Source: Allopontixanthobacter confluentis
GTDB lineage: Bacteria; Pseudomonadota; Alphaproteobacteria; Sphingomonadales; Sphingomonadaceae
Assembly (NCBI RefSeq): GCF_009827615.1
Contig: NZ_WTYU01000001.1
Location: 207,001 to 271,000 of the forward strand
Direction of reading: 5' to 3'
DNA: 64,000 nucleotides
Part shown: one piece after another, positions 53,193 to 61,781 of the stretch
How positions within the stretch are numbered: position 1 is the stretch's first letter
Layout: each line of letters starts with the position of its first letter
Translations under genes and position numbers: made by a program
The notes under the pieces: generated by a model
What the model saw: only the letters and a program-made list of their open reading frames with translations
Databases searched by the model: none
What the model was told of the DNA's origin: nothing

Positions 53193-53783
53193 TCAGGCTG
53201 GCAGGAAAACACCGTCCGTGACGTGAATGACGCCGTTGGATTGCATGACATCGGCCTGCGTCACCGTGGCCATGCCGCCCTTGGCATCCATGATCATCAC
53301 TTTTCCGCCCATCACATGTGCCTTGAGCGTGCCGCCCTGAACGGTGGTAAGGGTGGCTGTGCCGCCGCCCTTCTTGATCATGGCCATCAGGTCAGCGGCG
53401 GAAACATTGCCCGCAACCACATGATATGTCAGAATATTGCTCAGAGCCGGTTTGTTTTCAGGCTTCAGCAGTGTAGCCACGGTGCCAGCGGGAAGTTTTT
53501 CAAACGCCGCATTGGTGGGCGCAAACACGGTGAATGGACCGGGTCCAGACAAGGTTTCCACAAGTCCGGCTGCCTTTACGGCTGCGACCAGCGTGGTGTG
53601 ATCGGCTGAATTGACCGCGTTCTGGATGATGTTGCGGCTGGGATACATGGCTGCACCGCCGACCATAACCGTCATCGGGCTTTGCGAAGTCGCCATGGAT
53701 GTATCGGTTGCGGCAACGCAGCCGGTTGTCAGCAAGGCAGCGGCCGCGACAGCGAGGGATTTTTGCGTGATTGTATTGAGCAT
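53193..53783 (-). CDS. fasciclin-domain lipoprotein
   Basis: 196 residues. The N-terminal signal has lipobox L-T-T-G-C (Cys about 22). The mature part is a single FAS1 domain with both conserved blocks: H1-like F-T-V-F-A-P-T-N-A-A-F-E-K-L-P and H2-like G-V-I-H-V-T-D-G-V-F-L-P. FAS1 domains mediate adhesion or protein contacts at the cell surface. It is the last gene of a leftward series with an ECF sigma factor and an RskA-like anti-sigma factor. The same partnership is known from mycobacteria, where SigK/RskA controls the fasciclin proteins MPT70/MPT83. That makes this lipoprotein a likely target of the sigma factor. Confidence 0.92.
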   Translation of the reverse strand: MLNTITQKSLAVAAAALLTTGCVAATDTSMATSQSPMTVMVGGAAMYPSRNIIQNAVNSADHTTLVAAVKAAGLVETLSGPGPFTVFAPTNAAFEKLPAGTVATLLKPENKPALSNILTYHVVAGNVSAADLMAMIKKGGGTATLTTVQGGTLKAHVMGGKVMIMDAKGGMATVTQADVMQSNGVIHVTDGVFLPA

Positions 53784-54039
53784 AATGATCTCCTGTTAAG
53801 CACGCCTTTGCAGCCTGCCTGACAAGATACGCAGATGATGGCGCTGCGGATGCAGCCCGTGTTAAATTTATGCAAAGCACCATCTTTTCTGGCATCGCGC
53901 CCTTCGCAAGGCCGCCGGCCGCCAGGAAGGAACAGGCGATAGAACCCCGCCCGGCAGGAGGGGGCCGGGCGCAGTTCCTCACGCGGTAAACAAGGGGAAA
54001 ACCGCGGAGCTGAATTTATATGGGATCAGCGGGGCCGCA

Positions 54040-54135
54040 TCATGCAGTTCCAACCGCCACCACCATGCCAGTGCCTGCTGCCAAGATGGCCGTGCGGGCG
54101 AGGGCAAATGATGTGCGCGAATTGTTATTCAGCAC
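54040..54135 (-). CDS. possible 31-residue small protein with strong ribosome-binding site
   Basis: A GTG at 54135 lies directly behind AAAAAGGAGAAGGATC, one of the best Shine-Dalgarno sequences in the window, and opens 31 codons ending at TGA 54040. The peptide (S-F-A-L-A-R-T-A-I-L-A-A-G-T-G-M-V-V-A-V) is a basic start plus one hydrophobic segment, like a membrane microprotein or a cut-off signal peptide. It sits between the anti-sigma and fasciclin genes on the same strand. No family is recognised. Confidence 0.4.
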   Translation of the reverse strand: MLNNNSRTSFALARTAILAAGTGMVVAVGTA

Positions 54136-54216
54136 GATCCTTCTCCTTTTTCCGCCAGGCCTGTGCGGGCTGACAAAGGAGTTACGCAGCGAGGCGCCAC
54201 GCGGATGCAGGTGAAT

Positions 54217-54939
54217 TCAGGTTGCCTGAAAAATTCCGTTGGCCACGACCGGCCCGGCATCGCTGCCGGGTTTGGCGCCGCCCAGTGGTTCGCGCGTCAA
54301 AAGCAGTTTCGCGCCCTCATGGATTTGCATTGCCACGGCATGGTCCAGCGTCATGCGCCGTTCTGCGCCCGCTTCCACCACGCCAAGTGATTTTGCGCCC
54401 TCATCTGGCGTCACCAGCCATAATTCATGGTCATGAACACCGTCGGCTGTAATGCCGCTGGCAGACACGAGCATTTCTTCGCGGTCGGGCAGGTAGGTCA
54501 GGCCAATGCGCAGCGGCGTATCGGCAATGGGGATGGACGCGACCAGCGGCGCGGCAGCCGCCAGCGTGGCGGATTGGGGGGCAGGTACGGGGGCAGGCGC
54601 GGGGGGCTGCATCAGCGGCAGCGCCAGCAGGGCCAAGGTCACGGCCGCTGCAGCAGAGATACCGGTGGCCATTTGCCAGCGGCGCAGCGTGCGGCGCAGG
54701 GCCAGCACTTCGACAACCGGCTGCGCTTCGTCCAGCGCCGCCATGATCCGGGGCCAGATATCATCAGCCGGCGTGATTGCCGGAATCGTGTCCAGAATAG
54801 GCGCCAGCCGGTCTTCCCAAGCGGCAACCGCAGCGGCAAAGCCGGGGTCAGTCGCCATCAGCCCGCGCGCCCTGAGTGCCTCTGCACTATCAAGCAGGCC
54901 CAGCGCATATTCAGCGGCAAGAATATCCTGCTGCGTCAC
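54217..54939 (-). CDS. RskA-type anti-sigma factor
   Basis: 240 residues. The cytoplasmic anti-sigma domain (about 5-70, I-L-A-A-E-Y-A-L-G-L-L-D, then A-A-W-E-D-R-L-A-P) is followed by one membrane helix (about 93-112, I-S-A-A-A-A-V-T-L-A-L-L-A-L-P) and a periplasmic RskA domain (about 130-240, H-D-H-E-L-W-L-V and A-V-A-M-Q-I-H-E-G-A-K-L-L-L-T-R-E-P-L-G-G). It should hold the ECF sigma factor at the membrane until a periplasmic signal triggers proteolysis. The GTG at 54939 overlaps the sigma stop (GTGA); a longer frame from GTG 54951 is possible. Confidence 0.9.
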   Translation of the reverse strand: MTQQDILAAEYALGLLDSAEALRARGLMATDPGFAAAVAAWEDRLAPILDTIPAITPADDIWPRIMAALDEAQPVVEVLALRRTLRRWQMATGISAAAAVTLALLALPLMQPPAPAPVPAPQSATLAAAAPLVASIPIADTPLRIGLTYLPDREEMLVSASGITADGVHDHELWLVTPDEGAKSLGVVEAGAERRMTLDHAVAMQIHEGAKLLLTREPLGGAKPGSDAGPVVANGIFQAT

Positions 54940-55523
54940 CCTTCGAGGCACCTTTTCAGCTTCGCCAGCCCGCGGCGCACCCAGCTTTTCATGGTGCCGA
55001 GCGGCACATCGCGCATTTCAGCGATTTGCACATACGTCTTGCCTTCCAGAAAGGCAGTGCGGATGGCGTCCTGCTGGTTTTCATCGAGTGTTTTGATGCA
55101 CAGATGGATTTGCGCGTTCTGCTGAGCGCTTTGCAGCAGATCGTCCGCCAGCGGGGCGGCGTCAGTCAGATCCATCGCTTCATCGACAGGCACGCTGCCC
55201 TGCCGCACCTTGCCCGTTCGCAGCCGGTCAATCGCGCGATTGCGGGCGAATGTGGACAGCCAACTGATGGGGCTGGCACGGTCGGCGTCAAACCGGTCCG
55301 CCCGCTTCCACAAACTGACATATACATCCTGCAAGGCATCCTCCGCTTCGGCCCGATCACCCAAGATACGGTAGCAGATGCCGAATAGTTTCGCAGAAGT
55401 TGCCCGGTAAATGGTTTCCAGCGCGCTGCGGTCGCCATTGGCCAACCGTTCCATCGCCAGTTTCAGCCGGTCACGCGCAGCATCGGCAGCAGTGCGGCCT
55501 GCGGGCTGTTCCATGCCGCTCAT
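54936..55523 (-). CDS. ECF-family RNA polymerase sigma factor (SigK-like)
   Basis: 195 residues. Region 2 (about 30-95) shows A-L-E-T-I-Y-R-A-T-S-A-K-L-F-G, then A-E-D-A-L-Q-D-V-Y-V-S-L-W and I-S-W-L-S-T-F-A-R-N-R-A-I-D. Region 4 (about 135-190) has Q-Q-D-A-I-R-T-A-F-L-E-G-K-T-Y-V-Q-I-A-E and the recognition helix L-G-T-M-K-S-W-V-R-R-G. The ATG at 55523 overlaps the CDF transporter stop (ATGA). It is coupled to the anti-sigma gene after it. A coupled anti-sigma and a fasciclin target resemble the SigK regulon. ATG 55514 is an alternative start. Confidence 0.93.
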   Translation of the reverse strand: MSGMEQPAGRTAADAARDRLKLAMERLANGDRSALETIYRATSAKLFGICYRILGDRAEAEDALQDVYVSLWKRADRFDADRASPISWLSTFARNRAIDRLRTGKVRQGSVPVDEAMDLTDAAPLADDLLQSAQQNAQIHLCIKTLDENQQDAIRTAFLEGKTYVQIAEMRDVPLGTMKSWVRRGLAKLKRCLEG

Positions 55524-56452
55524 CCAGCGCAACCGGGGCGTTCAGGCGCAGTTTCGACCTGAACCGTGGAATGGCTGATGCGGAAATCATGGTTCAGCCC
55601 ATGCGCAATTTTTCGCAGGAACGCGTCACCGGGGTGGCCCTGCGGCATGACCAGATGGGCAGTCAGGGCAGTTTCGGTCGTGCTCATCGGCCAGATGTGC
55701 AGATCATGGACCGCCGTGACCCCGTCAAGCGATGCCAGATAGCCGCGAACGGCTGCTTCATCCACGCCTTCGGGCACGCCAAGCAAACCCATTTTGACAC
55801 TGTCTTTAAGGAGGCCCCATGTTCCCCATGCAATGACCAGCACGATGATGAGGCTGGTCAGCGGGTCAATCCACAATGCGCCGGTCACAAGGATGCCGAC
55901 CCCTGCAATAACCACGCCCACAGAAACCAGCGCGTCTGCTGCCATGTGCAGGAATGCGCCGCGAATATTGAGGTCGTGCTTGCGGCCGCGCATGAACAGG
56001 AGGGCAGTGCCGGTGTTGATCGCAATGCCAATGCCGGCGACCACCACCATGGTCATTCCCTGCACTGGCGCAGGATCATAAAAGCGGTGTACGGTTTCAA
56101 ACAGGATGGCGCCCAATGCCACCAGCAACAGGCCCGCATTGGCCATGGCAGCGAGAATGGTCGAGCTTTTCAGCCCATAGGTGAACCGCTGCGATGGCGG
56201 GCGCCTGGCCAGAATGCTGGCGCCCCATGCAAGCAGCAGGCTGAGAACGTCCGACAGATTGTGACCGGCATCAGCCACCAGCGCCATGGAGCCGGAAATG
56301 AGGCCATAGGTGACCTCGATCACCACAAAAGCGGTGTTGAGCACCACGCCTATGGCAAAGGCGCGGCCAAAATCCTTGGGCGCATGGCTGTGGCCGCCTG
56401 CATCAGCAGAGCTGTGTGCTGCCCCGTGATTATGTGAATGCCCTGCGCCCAT
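55520..56452 (-). CDS. cation diffusion facilitator (CzcD/ZitB-like metal efflux)
   Basis: 310 residues. The N-terminus is His-rich (G-H-S-H-N-H-G-A-A-H, later G-G-H-S-H). Six membrane helices follow, with the metal site H-N-L-S-D in helix 2 (D-A-G-H-N-L-S-D-V) and H-M-A-A-D in helix 5 (F-L-H-M-A-A-D-A-L), then a cytoplasmic dimer domain with V-H-D-L-H-I-W-P. It exports zinc or related divalent cations in exchange for protons. It starts five bases after the mtgA stop and overlaps the sigma gene by ATGA, so it is part of the leftward series. Confidence 0.94.
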   Translation of the reverse strand: MGAGHSHNHGAAHSSADAGGHSHAPKDFGRAFAIGVVLNTAFVVIEVTYGLISGSMALVADAGHNLSDVLSLLLAWGASILARRPPSQRFTYGLKSSTILAAMANAGLLLVALGAILFETVHRFYDPAPVQGMTMVVVAGIGIAINTGTALLFMRGRKHDLNIRGAFLHMAADALVSVGVVIAGVGILVTGALWIDPLTSLIIVLVIAWGTWGLLKDSVKMGLLGVPEGVDEAAVRGYLASLDGVTAVHDLHIWPMSTTETALTAHLVMPQGHPGDAFLRKIAHGLNHDFRISHSTVQVETAPERPGCAG

Positions 56453-56457
56453 CCCGG

Positions 56458-57126
56458 TCAGTCGTACACGCAACCATCCAGCCCGTCACGCCTTACAATG
56501 CCCATGCGCGCGGCAATTGTGTTGCCATATCTGCGGGTAAAGCCGGTCGGGTTGGTTACTGAACGCTTTTGCGGCAGGGGCAGGGCAGCCGCCATGCGCG
56601 CAGCTTCCGTGCGGGTAAGGCGGGCGGCTGAATGGTCGAAATACCGCTGCGCGCCCGCTTCTGCGCCATAGGTGCCGATGCCGGTTTCCGCGACATTGAG
56701 ATAAACTTCCATGATCCGCCGTTTGCCCCAGATGTTTTCGATCAGGAAAGTAAACCAGGCTTCCATGCCTTTGCGGAAATATCCGCCATCCTGCCACAGA
56801 AACACATTCTTGGCAGTCTGCTGGCTGATGGTGGAACCGCCGCGCACGCGCCCGCCTTCGGCATTGCGCTTGATGGCCTTTTCAATCGCTTCTGCATCAA
56901 ACCCATTGTGGCTGCAGAATTTGCCGTCTTCGGCAGCGATTACCGCCGTGACCAGATTTCGGTCGATGTTGGACAGGCTTTCCCAATCCTTGGTGATGCC
57001 GTCACCATTTAACAGCATGGTCGCAGTCACTGGCGGGGGCACGAATTTGAACAGGATCACCAGGGCAAGGCTGAGGCCCACAAACCATATGGCGATCTTG
57101 GCAAGGAAAAGGAAAAAACGTGTCAT
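56458..57126 (-). CDS. mtgA: monofunctional peptidoglycan glycosyltransferase
   Basis: 222 residues. One N-terminal membrane anchor (about 9-30) is followed by a GT51 domain with the catalytic Glu in A-V-I-A-A-E-D-G-K-F, G-G-S-T-I-S-Q-Q-T-A-K-N-V-F-L, and R-I-M-E-V-Y-L-N-V-A-E-T-G-I-G. The length is normal for MtgA and there is no transpeptidase domain. It polymerises lipid II glycan on the periplasmic face. It heads the leftward series with the CDF transporter and sigma factor, 183 bases after rpoH, with a terminator between them. Confidence 0.96.
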   Translation of the reverse strand: MTRFFLFLAKIAIWFVGLSLALVILFKFVPPPVTATMLLNGDGITKDWESLSNIDRNLVTAVIAAEDGKFCSHNGFDAEAIEKAIKRNAEGGRVRGGSTISQQTAKNVFLWQDGGYFRKGMEAWFTFLIENIWGKRRIMEVYLNVAETGIGTYGAEAGAQRYFDHSAARLTRTEAARMAAALPLPQKRSVTNPTGFTRRYGNTIAARMGIVRRDGLDGCVYD

Positions 57127-57260
57127 GGCGCTGCGTTAACCGGTTGCCCGCTGTCTTCCTAGTGCAAGAAAGCTCAGGCCAGTGAAGCAATGTCCCGGCA
57201 ACGTGGAATAATGCCGAAAACATTGCCGCTTGCTCTGCTGACGTTGCCGGATGCCAACCA

Positions 57261-57290
57261 CAAAAAAGGGCGGGTTTGTCGCCCGCCCTT
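57261..57290 (-). terminator. rpoH terminator
   Basis: On the minus strand, AAGGGCGGG / CCCGCCCTT with a seven-base loop is followed by six T. It is a strong intrinsic terminator 20 bases after the rpoH stop. Confidence 0.9.
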
Positions 57291-57309
57291 CTGTAAAGGG
57301 TCTGACAGT

Positions 57310-58215
57310 TTATGCCGCTGTCGGCAACAACCGTTCACCGGCAATGCGCTGCATCGCCTTTTGCAGCTTTTCAAACGCCCGCACTTCGATCTGGCGGATG
57401 CGTTCACGGCTGACGCTGTAAACCTGTGACAATTCTTCCAGCGTCTGCGGATTATCCGTCAGGCGCCGTTCGGTAAGGATGTGCTTTTCCCGGTCATTCA
57501 GGCTGTCCATCGCTTCGCCCAGCATTTCATGCCGCACTGTCGCTTCTTCCGCTTCAGCCACGGTTTCGTCTTGCAACGGGCGATCATCCGTCAACCAGTC
57601 CTGCCACTGTCCGCCGCCATCTTCATCGCCGCGCATCTGGACGTTGAGCGAAGCATCGCCGCCCATCATCATCCGGCGGTTCATGTTGATGACTTCCTGT
57701 TCGGGCACGCCCAAATCGGTAGCAATCTTGGTCACATCATCGGGATGCAAGTCGGAATCCTCATAGGCTTCCAGCTGCTTTTTCATCCGGCGCAGGTTGA
57801 AGAACAGCTTCTTCTGCGCGGCAGTCGTGCCCATTTTCACCAGGCTCCAGCTCCGCAGGATGAATTCCTGCATGCTCGCCTTGATCCACCACATGGCATA
57901 AGTGGCGAGGCGGAAGCCGCGATCGGGTTCGAATTTCTTGACGCCCTGCATCAACCCGACATTCCCTTCGGAAATCAGGTCGCTTACCGGCAGGCCATAG
58001 CCGCGATAGCCCATGGCAATCTTGGCCACCAGACGCAGGTGTGATGTCACCAACTGGGCCGCTGCCTCAGGGTCTTCATGTTCGGCATAACGCTTGGCGA
58101 GCATATATTCCTGCTCGGGCGTCAGAATGGGGAATTTCTTGATCTCGGACAGATAGCGGTTGATGCTCTGCTCACCGCTCAGCGCCGGGACCGTCAAACT
58201 TTTCTTGGTGCTCAC
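57310..58215 (-). CDS. rpoH: heat-shock sigma factor RpoH (sigma-32)
   Basis: 301 residues from GTG 58215, which has AGGG upstream. Region 2 includes H-L-R-L-V-A-K-I-A-M-G-Y-R-G-Y-G-L-P, then D-L-I-S-E-G-N-V-G-L-M-Q-G-V-K-K-F and F-R-L-A-T-Y-A-M-W-W-I-K-A-S. The RpoH box is present (A-A-Q-K-K-L-F-F-N-L-R-R-M-K-K), which separates it from RpoD and RpoS. Region 4 ends S-R-E-R-I-R-Q-I-E-V-R-A-F. It directs RNA polymerase to heat-shock promoters. The frame extends upstream to 58287 with Cys/Arg-rich residues that are not part of the family. Confidence 0.96.
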   Translation of the reverse strand: MSTKKSLTVPALSGEQSINRYLSEIKKFPILTPEQEYMLAKRYAEHEDPEAAAQLVTSHLRLVAKIAMGYRGYGLPVSDLISEGNVGLMQGVKKFEPDRGFRLATYAMWWIKASMQEFILRSWSLVKMGTTAAQKKLFFNLRRMKKQLEAYEDSDLHPDDVTKIATDLGVPEQEVINMNRRMMMGGDASLNVQMRGDEDGGGQWQDWLTDDRPLQDETVAEAEEATVRHEMLGEAMDSLNDREKHILTERRLTDNPQTLEELSQVYSVSRERIRQIEVRAFEKLQKAMQRIAGERLLPTAA

Positions 58216-58339
58216 TTTTTCCCTAACCTTTCTTTCGTCGACCTCGCGGGTGCAAACCCCTGCTGGGCATTCGCGGTCACGGGCCACTTGGTTCTATATA
58301 GACCATCGCTGCCAATTCCTGAAGCGCGTTTCATCGATT

Positions 58340-59317
58340 TCAACGAGTGGCCTGGTCGATCAGTTCCCTCATATCGGTGGGCAATTCGGCGTGAAATTCC
58401 ACCCATTCACCACTGTCCGGATGAACAAAGCCGAGCGATGCGGCGTGGAGTGCCTGTCTGCTGAAACCAAGATCCCGAAGGACCGGCCTGAGCCTGGAAG
58501 GAGTGCGTCCATATGTTTGATCCCCCAATAGCGCATGCCCGATTGACGCAAGATGAACCCTGACCTGGTGGGTTCTACCTGTTTCGAGCCGGCATTCTAT
58601 CATGCTGCAATCATTGAGAACTTTGAGCGTTTTGTAGTGGGTGACCGCGTGTTTGCCGCGGCTCGATTCGTCATGCAGCACTGCCATTTTCTTGCGGTTG
58701 TGATCAGACCTGCCGATTCGCTTGTCAATCGTGCCGGAGGACGGCATCGGGAAGCCGTTGCAGATTGCCCTATACGTCCGTTCGATCGAATGGTCGGCAA
58801 ATTGCTTTGCCAGCCCTTCATGCGCCTTGGTAGATTTTGCAACAACCAGCAAACCAGAAGTATCCTTGTCGATCCGGTGCACAATGCCGGGCCGCGCGAC
58901 TCCGCCAATGCCCGATAATTGCCCCTGGCAATGGTGCAGCAGGGCATTGACCAGCGTGCCATCCTGATTGCCTGCGGCCGGGTGGACGACCATGCCCGCA
59001 GCCTTGTTGATGACGATCAGATTTTCATCCTCGTACACCACATCCAGCGGGATGTCCTGCGGGCGGGCTGCTGCCTCTGCGGCGGGCGGGACGACAATCG
59101 AATATTTCGCGCCAGCCTGCATCTTTGCCGAAGGATTTGTCGCAATGGTCTTGCCAACGGTGATGGCACCTTGGGCCATCAACGCCTTGATCCGCTCGCG
59201 CGACAGGCCGCTGGCTTCGGCCAGTGCCTTGTCCAGACGCTGGTTGGATTCCGATAATGCACCAGTAATGACTTCGCTGTCGCTCATGGCAGGGGTAATG
59301 ACTTCATTGTCGTTCAT
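58340..59317 (-). CDS. RluA-family 23S rRNA pseudouridine synthase (RluD-like)
   Basis: 325 residues from ATG 59317. An S4-like RNA-binding domain (about 24-75, L-S-R-E-R-I-K-A-L-M-A-Q-G-A-I) precedes the catalytic domain with the invariant Asp in G-I-V-H-R-I-D-K-D-T-S-G-L-L. R-T-Y-R-A-I-C-N-G and L-E-T-G-R-T-H-Q-V-R-V-H are the other family blocks. The S4 domain with H-R-I-D-K-D-T-S-G suggests RluD, which modifies helix 69, but other family members cannot be excluded. It is divergent from the JAMM gene, 16 bases apart. A longer frame from 59527 would cross that gene and is rejected. Confidence 0.93.
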   Translation of the reverse strand: MNDNEVITPAMSDSEVITGALSESNQRLDKALAEASGLSRERIKALMAQGAITVGKTIATNPSAKMQAGAKYSIVVPPAAEAAARPQDIPLDVVYEDENLIVINKAAGMVVHPAAGNQDGTLVNALLHHCQGQLSGIGGVARPGIVHRIDKDTSGLLVVAKSTKAHEGLAKQFADHSIERTYRAICNGFPMPSSGTIDKRIGRSDHNRKKMAVLHDESSRGKHAVTHYKTLKVLNDCSMIECRLETGRTHQVRVHLASIGHALLGDQTYGRTPSRLRPVLRDLGFSRQALHAASLGFVHPDSGEWVEFHAELPTDMRELIDQATR

Positions 59318-59333
59318 GGTATTGGAATGGGCG

Positions 59334-59741
59334 ATGAAGCTGGAAGTCTCAAGCTCTGTAATCGATGCCATGCTGCGCGAAGCGGCGAAAGCTGCCCCGC
59401 ATGAGGCATGCGGAGTGTTGCTGGGCCGCGTTGATGCAGCATTGGCCCACATTGTCGGCATCAAACCTGCGGCAAATGTCGCCACCACGCCGCACATACA
59501 TTTCGAAATCGATTCCCAGACACTCATCGATTGCCACCGCGACGCGCGTTCGGGCGGGCCGGCGGTCGTGGGCTATTACCATTCCCACCCTACGGGCCCG
59601 GCATCTCCCTCGGCAACCGACCGCTCACAGGCAGCGGGAGACAGGCGGGTGTGGGCCATTATCGGTGAAGGGCAGGTCCGCTTCTGGCATGATACTGCGG
59701 ATGGTTTCGCCGAACTTTCCTGCGTGATCATCCCGGGGTAG
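59334..59741 (+). CDS. JAMM/Mov34-MPN metalloprotease-like protein (M67)
   Basis: 135 residues forming a single JAB/MPN domain with all metal-site residues: Glu in P-H-E-A-C-G-V-L-L-G and H-S-H-P-x7-S-x-x-D in Y-Y-H-S-H-P-T-G-P-A-S-P-S-A-T-D. Free-standing bacterial JAMM proteins are often tied to removing ubiquitin-like sulfur carriers or to cysteine and cofactor pathways, but no carrier or E1-like gene lies nearby. The start at 59334 (GGAATGGGCG before ATG) begins the domain directly; in-frame ATG 59314 is an alternative. The cytoplasmic substrate is unknown. Confidence 0.88.
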   Translation: MKLEVSSSVIDAMLREAAKAAPHEACGVLLGRVDAALAHIVGIKPAANVATTPHIHFEIDSQTLIDCHRDARSGGPAVVGYYHSHPTGPASPSATDRSQAAGDRRVWAIIGEGQVRFWHDTADGFAELSCVIIPG

Positions 59742-59882
59742 TGGCCATTTCAGGTTACAGCCCTGCCTGCCTTCGATATTGATTGGACCAGAGGCAATTG
59801 GGTGGGTGGCGCACAAAGGATTTTGCCGTAATACATTTCCAGCTGTAACTGGGCCAACTGTAACTGGAAAATACGCTCTACC

Positions 59883-60542
59883 ATGAACAATACGACCTCT
59901 GTCGATCTTGCTGCTCTCCTGTGTTCGCGCTTGTGCCATGATTTGCTCAGCCCGGTTGGCGCGCTGAACAACGGGCTGGAATTGCTGGCCGATGAAAAAG
60001 ACCCTGAAATGCGCGCCCGCTGCATGGAATTGCTGGAGCAAAGCGCCCGCACCAGTGCCGACAAGCTGAAATTCTTCCGCCTGGCGTATGGCGCTGCTGG
60101 CGGGTTTGGTGAATATGTCGAAGTGGCCGAGCCCAAGGCGCTGATCGAAGCGCTGGTGGCGGACAAGAAACGCATCGAGGTGCAATGGGCGCTGGCCGAT
60201 GCCAAATTGCCCAAGAATGCGGTCAAGGTGCTGCTGAACTTCGCCCATATCGCGATTGACGCGCTGGTGCGCGGCGGCACGCTGGATATCGGCGCGGAAA
60301 TGCGCGACGGCGCCAGCGAGATTGTGGTGCGCGCGGCCGGCCCCAAAATCGCGTTTGACGATACAATTGGAAAGGCGCTGGAAGGGCGGCTGCCGGAAAG
60401 CGAATTGTCCAGCCGCACTGCGCCTGCGCATATGATTGCCCTGCTGGCAGAGCAGGCGGGCGGCGGGCTGCAATATAAGCGCAGCGACGAGGCGCTGGTG
60501 CTGGGTGCAGTGCTGCCGCAGCCTGAAGGCATGATCGGATGA
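59883..60542 (+). CDS. chpT: ChpT-type histidine phosphotransferase
   Basis: 219 residues. The phospho-acceptor His19 lies in S-R-L-C-H-D-L-L-S-P-V-G-A-L-N-N-G-L-E, the ChpT signature. A degenerate HATPase-like domain follows (about 95-215, A-V-K-V-L-L-N-F-A-H-I-A-I-D-A-L), without ATP-binding G boxes as expected. In alphaproteobacteria ChpT relays phosphate from CckA to CtrA and CpdR and so governs cell cycle and motility. The stop overlaps the start of the next gene by ATGA, coupling it to a peptidoglycan amidase. Confidence 0.93.
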   Translation: MNNTTSVDLAALLCSRLCHDLLSPVGALNNGLELLADEKDPEMRARCMELLEQSARTSADKLKFFRLAYGAAGGFGEYVEVAEPKALIEALVADKKRIEVQWALADAKLPKNAVKVLLNFAHIAIDALVRGGTLDIGAEMRDGASEIVVRAAGPKIAFDDTIGKALEGRLPESELSSRTAPAHMIALLAEQAGGGLQYKRSDEALVLGAVLPQPEGMIG

Positions 60543-61243
60543 AGGACGAGCTCGTTCACCGCGAGCATCTGTCGCCCAATTGCGACGAACGCAGCCTGCC
60601 GGTCAGCATGGTGGTGCTGCATTATACCGAAATGGAAAGCGCCGAAGCCGCCTTGCAGCGGATGTGCGACCCGCTAGCCAAGGTCAGCGCGCATTATCTC
60701 ATCAGCGAAGAAGGCGAAGTCATCCGGCTGGTGCCGGAAGAAAAGCGCGCCTGGCATGCAGGGGCCAGTTTCTGGCGCGGCCACAAGGATGTGAATTCGG
60801 CCAGCATCGGGATCGAGCTGGACCATCCCGGCCATGCGCTGGGTTACCGCGAATTTTCCGATAAACAATTCGATGCACTGGTGCCGCTGTTGGCCCGCAT
60901 CGTGAAGACCCATGATATTCCGCGTGCGAATGTGGTGGGCCATTCCGATATCGCGCCCATGCGCAAGATTGATCCGGGCGAATTATTCCCGTGGGACCGG
61001 CTGGCGGAATATGGCCTCGCCATTCCCAAACCGGACATCACGCTTGGTGACCCGTTCGACAATGATGGTGCGTTCTATCTGGCGTTGGAACGGTATGGCT
61101 ATGACATTACTGATGGGCACAAGGCGGTGGAAGCCTTCCAGCGGCGATGGCGCCCGGAAAAGATCGACGGCGAGATAGATGGGCAGATTCGCGCCATCGC
61201 GTTCCAATTGCTCTTGGATCGGGACCGGGGAACCGCTAGATAG
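60539..61243 (+). CDS. N-acetylmuramoyl-L-alanine amidase (AmpD/AmiD type)
   Basis: 234 residues. The Amidase_2 domain occupies about 18-165. Zinc ligands are His in V-V-L-H-Y-T, His in V-V-G-H-S-D-I-A-P and Asp/Lys region K-I-D-P-G-E-L-F-P-W. A C-terminal helical part (about 185-225, V-E-A-F-Q-R-R-W-R-P) resembles a peptidoglycan-binding PGBD-like domain. No signal peptide is visible, so cytoplasmic recycling of anhydro-muropeptides (AmpD-like) is the more likely role. It is coupled to chpT by ATGA, an arrangement that might tie wall recycling to the CtrA pathway. rnpB begins within a few bases of its stop. Confidence 0.92.
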   Translation: MKDELVHREHLSPNCDERSLPVSMVVLHYTEMESAEAALQRMCDPLAKVSAHYLISEEGEVIRLVPEEKRAWHAGASFWRGHKDVNSASIGIELDHPGHALGYREFSDKQFDALVPLLARIVKTHDIPRANVVGHSDIAPMRKIDPGELFPWDRLAEYGLAIPKPDITLGDPFDNDGAFYLALERYGYDITDGHKAVEAFQRRWRPEKIDGEIDGQIRAIAFQLLLDRDRGTAR

Positions 61244-61246
61244 GCA

Positions 61247-61674
<428 letters not shown>

Positions 61675-61694
61675 CTATCTGTAAAAACGAAAAA

Positions 61695-61721
61695 GCCGGA
61701 AGAAAATGGCTTTCTTCCGGC
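61695..61721. terminator. terminator shared by rnpB and ugd
   Basis: Perfect 9-bp arms, GCCGGAAGA / TCTTCCGGC, with a nine-base loop. On the minus strand it is followed by TTTTTCGTTTTTAC, a strong tail for ugd; on the plus strand the tail GTTTCG is weaker and serves rnpB. Confidence 0.85.
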
Positions 61722-61781
61722 GTTTCGTGGGTCAGGGGAGCACAGTTTCAGGCCAGCACGGGCTCAGGCGGGCTGCCTGTA

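Noticed and set aside
55400-56437. 345-codon open frame opposite the CDF transporter
   Set aside because: Antisense shadow with Cys/His/Gln-rich composition and no domain.
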